Part shown: positions 59,342-64,000 of the stretch, piece after piece
How positions within the stretch are numbered: the stretch's first letter is position 1
How the letters are laid out: the number at the start of each line of letters is the position of its first letter
Assembly (NCBI RefSeq): GCF_001642805.2
Contig: NZ_CP016948.1
Span: 1,116,001-1,180,000, forward strand
Length of the DNA: 64,000 nt
Source of the DNA: Serratia surfactantfaciens
Lineage (GTDB): Bacteria; Pseudomonadota; Gammaproteobacteria; Enterobacterales; Enterobacteriaceae
Direction of reading: 5' to 3'
The notes under the pieces: generated by a model
What the model saw: the letters and a program-made list of their open reading frames with translations, nothing else
Database searches by the model: none
What the model was told of the DNA's origin: nothing
Program-made: the position numbers and the translations under genes

Positions 59342-61396
59342 ATGGAACTTAAAGCGACATCGCTGGGGAAACACCTGGCTCAGCACCCTTATAACCGCGT
59401 GCGGTTGCTGCACGCCGGTGTTGAGGTGAGCGGGGAAAAACATGAATACCTGATCCCCTTCAATCAATTGATTCAGGTCAGGTGCAAGCGCGGCATCGTC
59501 TGGGGCGAGCTGGAATTTGAGCTGCCGGACGAAAAAGTGGTGCGGCTGCACGGCACCGAATGGCAGGAAACGCAGCGTTTTTATCACTATCTGCAGCAGG
59601 TGTGGCAGCAGTGGAGCGCCGAAATGAGCGAGATCAGCGCCGGCGTGCTGCAACAGCAGGTGGCGCAGATCCAGCGCATCGAGCAACAAGATAAGTGGTT
59701 CAAAAAGTCTGAGTTGGGCAAGCTGCAGCAGCAAATTCGCGAGGCTTTCTCCGCGCTGCCGATGCCAGTGGCGCGCCTGGAGGCGTTCGATAACTGCCGC
59801 GCCGACTATCAGCTGTGTCTGCAATGGCTGCAGCAAGGGCAGCGCAGCGTCGACCAACGCAACCGGCAATGGACCGAGCGCATGCTGGAGCAGCACCATG
59901 ACTTCTTCCAGACCGTCGAGAGTTCGCCGCTCAATGAGTCTCAGAGCCGTGCGGTGGTCAATGGCGAGGATTCCGTGCTGGTGCTGGCCGGCGCCGGCAG
60001 CGGCAAAACGTCAGTGCTGGTGGCGCGCGCCGGCTGGCTGTTGCGTCGTCAGGAGGCGGAGCCGGGCCAAATTTTGCTGTTGGCGTTCGGCCGTCAGGCC
60101 GCCGGTGAAATGAACGACCGTATTAAAGAACGCCTGGGTGATGTCGGCATTCAGGCCAAAACCTTTCATGCATTGGCGCTGCAAATCATTCAGCAGGGCA
60201 GTCGTAAAGCACCTGCCATCAGCCGCTTGGAAACCGACGCCAAAGCGCGCAAAGAGCTGCTGATTGCCCACTGGCGCCAACAGTGTGCGGAGAAGAAAGC
60301 CCAGGCCAAGGGGTGGCGTCAATGGTTGACTGAAGAGCTGGAATGGGACGTGCCGGAAGGCGACTTCTGGCAGGATAAACGCCTGGCGGATCGGCTGGCG
60401 GGCCGGCTGGAGCGCTGGCTGGGGCTGATGCGCATGCACGGCGGCAGCCAGGCGGAAATGATTGAGCAGGCGAATGAAGAGATTCGTGATCTGTTCTCGA
60501 AACGTATCCGGCTGATGGCACCGCTGCTTAAGGCCTGGAAAAGCGCCTTGAAAGAGGAGGGGGCGGTGGATTTCTCCGGCCTTATCCATCAGGCGGTCAA
60601 TATTCTTGACAAGGGGCGCTTCGTCAGCCCGTGGAAACACATTCTGGTCGATGAATTTCAGGATATCTCGCCGCAGCGCGCGCTGTTGCTGGCGGCGCTG
60701 CGCCGGCAGAACAAACAGACCTGCCTGTTTGCGGTGGGTGATGATTGGCAGGCGATTTATCGCTTCAGCGGCGCAGAATTGACGTTAACCACGGCGTTCG
60801 CCACGAACTTCGGCGAAGGGGCGCAGTGCGCGCTGGATACCACTTATCGTTTCAATGAGCGGATCGGCGAGGTGGCTAACCGGTTCGTGCAGCAGAATCC
60901 GCATCAGCTGAAAAAACCGCTCAACAGCCTGAGCAAGGGCAATAAAAAGTCGGTGGCGATCTTGCCGCACGAGCAGTTGGAGCCCTTGTTGGACAAGCTG
61001 AGCGGTTATGCCAAGCCGGATGAGCGTATCCTGGTGTTGGCGCGTTATCACCATCTGAAACCGGAAGCGCTGGCGAAAGCGGCCACCCGCTGGCCCAAGC
61101 TGGATTTGGAGTTTATGACCATCCACGCCAGCAAGGGGCAACAGGCGGAATACGTCATCATCGCCGGTTTGCATGACGGGCGTGACGGCTTCCCTGCCGT
61201 GGCGCGTGAGTCGGTGTTGGAAGAGGTGCTGCTGCCGCAGCCGGAGGACTTCCCGGATGCTGAAGAGCGCCGCCTGCTGTATGTCGCATTGACTCGCGCC
61301 AAACATCAGGTTTGGCTGTTGCAGGATCCTGAACGTCCTTCGGTGTTCGTTGAACACCTGCGGGAGCTTGGCGTCCCGGCGCAGAAAAAGCCTTAA
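59342..61396 (+). CDS. helD: DNA helicase IV HelD
   Basis: A 684-residue superfamily 1 (UvrD/Rep-like) 3'-5' helicase. An N-terminal extension of about 190 residues with a coiled coil precedes the motor. Motif Q/I: PLNESQSRAV and AGAGSGKTSVLVARAGWLL (Walker A 217-223). Motif II is ILVDEFQDISPQRALL, and motifs V/VI are FMTIHASKGQQAEYV and RRLLYVALTRAKHQVWL. It is associated with recombination in E. coli; it is not the Gram-positive RNA polymerase factor of the same name. Confidence 0.97.
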   Translation: MELKATSLGKHLAQHPYNRVRLLHAGVEVSGEKHEYLIPFNQLIQVRCKRGIVWGELEFELPDEKVVRLHGTEWQETQRFYHYLQQVWQQWSAEMSEISAGVLQQQVAQIQRIEQQDKWFKKSELGKLQQQIREAFSALPMPVARLEAFDNCRADYQLCLQWLQQGQRSVDQRNRQWTERMLEQHHDFFQTVESSPLNESQSRAVVNGEDSVLVLAGAGSGKTSVLVARAGWLLRRQEAEPGQILLLAFGRQAAGEMNDRIKERLGDVGIQAKTFHALALQIIQQGSRKAPAISRLETDAKARKELLIAHWRQQCAEKKAQAKGWRQWLTEELEWDVPEGDFWQDKRLADRLAGRLERWLGLMRMHGGSQAEMIEQANEEIRDLFSKRIRLMAPLLKAWKSALKEEGAVDFSGLIHQAVNILDKGRFVSPWKHILVDEFQDISPQRALLLAALRRQNKQTCLFAVGDDWQAIYRFSGAELTLTTAFATNFGEGAQCALDTTYRFNERIGEVANRFVQQNPHQLKKPLNSLSKGNKKSVAILPHEQLEPLLDKLSGYAKPDERILVLARYHHLKPEALAKAATRWPKLDLEFMTIHASKGQQAEYVIIAGLHDGRDGFPAVARESVLEEVLLPQPEDFPDAEERRLLYVALTRAKHQVWLLQDPERPSVFVEHLRELGVPAQKKP

Positions 61397-61401
61397 GCAT
61401 C

Positions 61402-61423
61402 CGGCCTGGCGGCCGCCAGGCCG
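61402..61423. repeat. 22-bp perfect palindrome between helD and mgsA
   Basis: Half-site CGGCCTGGCGG followed directly by its reverse complement, 5 bp after the helD stop and 7 bp before the mgsA stop. No T-run; it could fold as a hairpin in either transcript. Confidence 0.85.
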
Positions 61424-61429
61424 CGAGGA

Positions 61430-61888
61430 CTATTTCAGGCGATCTTGCAGATAGCGCTGATAGTCGGGGATGGCGATCTCCACTTCGCTTTTGAACAGCG
61501 GAGAGTCAATGAGAAAATCCGCGGTTGAGCGGTTGGTGGCCACCGGGATATTCCATACGGTCGCCAGCCGCAACAACGCCTTCACGTCCGGGTCGTGCGG
61601 CACCGCATTCAGCGGATCCCAGAAGAAGATCAGCATGTCTATCTTGCCTTCCGCAATCAGTGCGCCGACTTGCTGATCGCCGCCCATTGGGCCACTTAGC
61701 ATGCTGCTGACAGGAATGCCGCTGGCACGCTGGATCAGGTTGCCGGTGGTGCCGGTAGCATACAGCTGGTGCTGCGCCAGAATGGTTTTGTGGCTTTCTA
61801 CCCACTCCAGCAGGGCCTGTTTACGGTGATCGTGCGCCACCAGCGCAATGTGTTTGCGCGCGGCGATAGTGCGGGTGGTCAATTCCAT
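61430..61888 (-). CDS. mgsA: Methylglyoxal synthase MgsA
   Basis: Converts dihydroxyacetone phosphate to methylglyoxal and phosphate, a bypass of lower glycolysis when phosphate is short. It has 152 residues, as in E. coli. Active-site residues are recognisable: His19 (ALVAHDHRK), Asp71 ([10 protein letters not shown]), and His98 and Asp101 (VPHDPD). TGTTGN (46-50) binds phosphate. The detoxifying GloC is encoded at 21491. It is convergent with helD. Confidence 0.97.
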   Translation of the reverse strand: MELTTRTIAARKHIALVAHDHRKQALLEWVESHKTILAQHQLYATGTTGNLIQRASGIPVSSMLSGPMGGDQQVGALIAEGKIDMLIFFWDPLNAVPHDPDVKALLRLATVWNIPVATNRSTADFLIDSPLFKSEVEIAIPDYQRYLQDRLK

Positions 61889-61977
61889 CTCGATGTCCTT
61901 CGCTAATCGGGGATGTGCGACAGATTACTGAAACTGTTTTTCACTGCCTAGCGTTTGCACCAGAAAATGCGAAGAAA

Positions 61978-62003
61978 CGGCGCCTTTGCGGGTAAAGGCG
62001 CCG
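61978..62003 (-). terminator. yccT terminator
   Basis: CGGCGCCTTT / AAAGGCGCCG, perfect 10-bp arms around a 6-base loop, followed on the minus strand by TTTCTTC. It lies 8 bases after the yccT stop. Confidence 0.75.
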
Positions 62004-62011
62004 AGGCGGGT

Positions 62012-62677
62012 TCAGCGCACCGGCTGCTTATTGGCCCAGCGCAGGAAACGCTTTTGCGTTTCCTTATCCGCTTGCTGGAACCAGTATTGCAGCATCTGCT
62101 CCGATACGTTTTCGCCTTTCAGCGTCACCGTCGGGGCATTTAACGATGAGTCGGCCTGCGGGGAGACCGGGGCATTGCCGGCGTTCGCCTGCACGAAGGT
62201 CGGGACGGAGGCCGGACGGTTTTGGCGGTTGTAATCCGTCATCACCTTTTCCAAATCGGCATTGAAGGTCACGCTGTCGGGATGCAGCACATCCTGTTTG
62301 AACGGCAGGGCGTTGCCCCCTTTGTCCACCACCAGGTAATTCAGCGTTTTGTCGAAGCGTTGCGCGTCACGATCGTTCTCAATACGCGGAATTTCGATCG
62401 CGACCTGGCTGATCTTTTGCGTATTGAAGGTGGCGATCAGCGGCAGGGATGCGTAGGTTTGCGCATGCTGGCCAGAATGTAGGGTTTTGGTCACTTTAAA
62501 CAGCAATTGATGCTGCCCGCCATCCAGCTCAAGGCTGTCGGCGCCTTTTAACAACGAACCTGTCATTTTCTTGCCGTCGACCACCAGCAGGTCGATGTCC
62601 GGGGAGAGTTTCAGGGTCGTAGCCGCGGCAGGCATGCTGATGCTGATCAACGCCGCAACCACCAGACCAAATTTCAT
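62012..62677 (-). CDS. yccT: YccT, DUF2057 periplasmic protein
   Basis: A 221-residue secreted protein. Signal peptide MKFGLVVAALISISMPAAA is cleaved near ATT; the mature start TLKLSPDIDLLVVDGKKMTGSLLKGADSLELDGG is the DUF2057 signature. I choose the second of two adjacent ATGs (62677), since AAGGAG then lies 6 bases upstream. The C-terminus MLQYWFQQADKETQKRFLRWANKQP resembles E. coli YccT, which has been linked to curli control. It is divergent from yccU. Confidence 0.88.
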   Translation of the reverse strand: MKFGLVVAALISISMPAAATTLKLSPDIDLLVVDGKKMTGSLLKGADSLELDGGQHQLLFKVTKTLHSGQHAQTYASLPLIATFNTQKISQVAIEIPRIENDRDAQRFDKTLNYLVVDKGGNALPFKQDVLHPDSVTFNADLEKVMTDYNRQNRPASVPTFVQANAGNAPVSPQADSSLNAPTVTLKGENVSEQMLQYWFQQADKETQKRFLRWANKQPVR

Positions 62678-62932
62678 CATTATCTCCTTATAAAGTGACG
62701 TAGCTCTAAGTGTTGAACATGGCACAGGTTGTGTCAAAATTTTTCAATCGGGTATTTTGTTTACATTTTCACATATTTTATCGCGATTAGACACGACCAT
62801 GCACAGCTGAACCGCGACAGCCTCAGACCATAAGATCGCGCTGAAGTTTCGCACGCGTTGCGTTTAGCCGAGAGAAGGCCGATCGGTTACACTCGAAACG
62901 GAGAGTGACGCAGTGATAAACGGGAGTTGAAG

Positions 62933-63346
62933 ATGCAAGATCAAGACATTGTTGAGCTGTTGCGGCAGGTGCAAACCATCGCGCTGGTGGGCGCCAGCGA
63001 TAATCCGTCGCGGCCCAGCTACGGGGTGATGGCTTATCTGTTGGCGCAAGGGTATCAGGTGATCCCGGTCAGCCCAAAGCTGGCGGGGCAGACGCTGTTG
63101 GGCCAGCAGGTTTACGCGACGCTGGCAGACATTCCGCAGCCGGTGGATATGGTCGATGTTTTCCGCAATTCGCAGGCCGCGTACGGCGTGGCGCAAGAGG
63201 CGATAGCGATCGGCGCCAAGGCGCTGTGGCTGCAGATCGGGGTAGTTAACGACCAGGCGGCAGAGCTGGCGCAACAGGCCGGGCTCCAGGTGGTGATGGA
63301 TCGCTGTCCGAAAATCGACATCCCGCGTTTGGGGCTGGAGCGCTGA
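62933..63346 (+). CDS. yccU: YccU, CoA-binding-domain protein
   Basis: A 137-residue Rossmann-like protein of the CoA_binding_2 type. [36 protein letters not shown] sequence at the N-terminus is the nucleotide-binding signature, followed by [11 protein letters not shown] and [11 protein letters not shown]. The ATG at 62933 is chosen over a TTG two codons before it: GGGAG lies 6 bases upstream and the length equals E. coli YccU. Function unknown. It converges with hspQ. Confidence 0.92.
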   Translation: MQDQDIVELLRQVQTIALVGASDNPSRPSYGVMAYLLAQGYQVIPVSPKLAGQTLLGQQVYATLADIPQPVDMVDVFRNSQAAYGVAQEAIAIGAKALWLQIGVVNDQAAELAQQAGLQVVMDRCPKIDIPRLGLER

Positions 63347-63348
63347 AT

Positions 63349-63377
63349 AAAAAGGGCCTGGCGTGATGCCAGGCCCT
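63349..63377 (-). terminator. hspQ/yccU terminator
   Basis: AGGGCCTGGC-GTGAT-GCCAGGCCCT; on the minus strand TTTTTATT follows, so it ends hspQ. It lies between the convergent yccU and hspQ. Confidence 0.85.
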
Positions 63378-63403
63378 CTCGGGTTTCTCAGGTCTTGGCG
63401 CGG

Positions 63404-63721
63404 TCAATTGCGCAAGCGTGGCGCCTGTAGCTGGTGGCGGATGGATTCCGCCAGCTCATCCAGCGATGGTTGCTCGGGGTGGGCTTCCTGGGGCTCGCCA
63501 TCCAGCTGTGCTTCTGCCAGATAAGTGTGCACCGGTTGGCCTTCCTCGTCTTCCATCACCACGTGGTACCAAGGGGCGGAACGCAGTTCATCGTTCGCCG
63601 CTATCTCGTCAGCTTTGGGTTGTTCCAAAGAGTATTCGGGGTCGATATCGATCACGACGCCCAAATACCCCAGCAGTTTATGTCTAACCTGTTGTCCGAT
63701 ACCGAATTTGCTGGCAATCAT
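63404..63721 (-). CDS. hspQ: Heat-shock protein HspQ
   Basis: A 105-residue hemimethylated-DNA-binding-like (YccV) protein. In E. coli it promotes degradation of mutant DnaA and, in related species, acts as a specificity enhancer of Lon. The ATG at 63721 has GGAGG five bases upstream and gives [35 protein letters not shown] sequence, the family start. [23 protein letters not shown] is also conserved. No sigma32 promoter could be assigned with confidence. Confidence 0.95.
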   Translation of the reverse strand: MIASKFGIGQQVRHKLLGYLGVVIDIDPEYSLEQPKADEIAANDELRSAPWYHVVMEDEEGQPVHTYLAEAQLDGEPQEAHPEQPSLDELAESIRHQLQAPRLRN

Positions 63722-63781
63722 GATGACCTCCTGAGAAACAATGCCTTGCTCATATATGGGGGCAAGGCAGCGCATTTCAAG

Positions 63782-64000
63782 TTACATCACCCGACAAGCG
63801 AAGCCTTTCAGATACAGCCCCTCAGGGTATGTGGCGATCACCGGGTGATCGGCGGCCTGCCGGAACTGCTCTATAAATTGTACATCACGTCCGGCATCTA
63901 CAGCGGCGTCGGCCAAAATTTTCTGGAACAGGTCGGTCGGCATCAGCCCGGAGCAAGAGAAGCTGAGCAGAATACCGCCTGGGTTCAGCAGCTGCAGCGC
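63782..64000 (-). CDS. rlmI: 23S rRNA m5C1962 methyltransferase RlmI, C-terminal part
   Basis: Leftward gene cut by the window end. The last 72 codons are present, stopping at TAA (63784-63782). The sequence includes [39 protein letters not shown] and ends GFACRVM, which matches the end of E. coli RlmI (YccW). The cysteine in FSCSGLM is a conserved active-site residue of RNA m5C methyltransferases of this type. The gene follows hspQ, as in E. coli, on the same strand. Confidence 0.95.
   Translation of the reverse strand, partial: ALQLLNPGGILLSFSCSGLMPTDLFQKILADAAVDAGRDVQFIEQFRQAADHPVIATYPEGLYLKGFACRVM

Overview
The window is a stretch of enterobacterial core chromosome, most likely from Serratia (close to S. 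marcescens). The gene order follows the Escherichia coli 20-23 min region almost gene for gene (comEC-msbA-lpxK ... mukFEB ... ompF-asnS-pncB-pepN-ssu-pyrD ... fabA-ycbZ-matP-ompA-sulA ... hspQ-rlmI). The OmpA and OmpF sequences look like Serratia proteins; this assignment is from memory and not from a search. GC is high, and the coding parts carry no insertion sequences, phage genes, tRNA, rRNA or CRISPR array that I can see.

Layout. 1-4279: end of comEC, then the lipid A genes msbA and lpxK. 4282-6866: a segment absent from the E. coli K-12 locus, with a leftward HglS/YdcJ-type 2-oxoadipate dioxygenase and two cold-shock-domain genes, one canonical and one with a divergent RNA-binding motif. 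6980-9431: ycaQ (DNA glycosylase), ycaR and kdsB (CMP-Kdo synthesis). Between ycaQ and ycaR lies a small leftward transcription unit missed by ordinary gene calling: a sigma70 promoter, a CRP box over the start point and a 17-codon ORF resembling AzuC. 9580-22138: ycbJ, elyC, the overlapping cmoM-mukF-mukE-mukB condensin operon, and the peptidoglycan enzymes ldtD (makes 3-3 cross-links) and mepK (cuts them), then gloC. 22218-29883: leftward aspC, ompF, asnS, pncB and a membrane diguanylate cyclase not present at this place in K-12. 30208-32826: pepN. 32882-37201: leftward ssuEADCB for sulfonate sulfur. 37460-48466: pyrD, zapC, ycbX (leftward), rlmKL, uup, pqiABC and rmf. 48530-50331: an inserted pair, an extra FabF-like ketoacyl synthase and an HxlR regulator, beside fabA. 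50616-64000: fabA, ycbZ, matP, ompA, sulA, sxy, yccS, yccF, helD, mgsA, yccT, yccU, hspQ and the end of rlmI.

How the genes work together. Three themes recur: envelope building (lipid A and Kdo, peptidoglycan cross-linking, porins, Pqi lipid transport, unsaturated fatty acid synthesis), chromosome organisation and division (MukBEF, MatP, ZapC, SulA), and nutrient or stress responses (Ssu, RMF, cold-shock proteins, c-di-GMP). Control sites readable from sequence include a LexA box at sulA, an OmpR-like region and promoter at ompF, a PurR-like site and a start-site-switching leader at pyrD, and an unexplained repeat pair at pncB.

The main candidate for something undescribed is the CRP-controlled mini-gene at about 8204-8379. 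Next are the ketoacyl synthase/HxlR pair and the pncB repeat. All family names rest on recognising sequences by eye; no database search was run.
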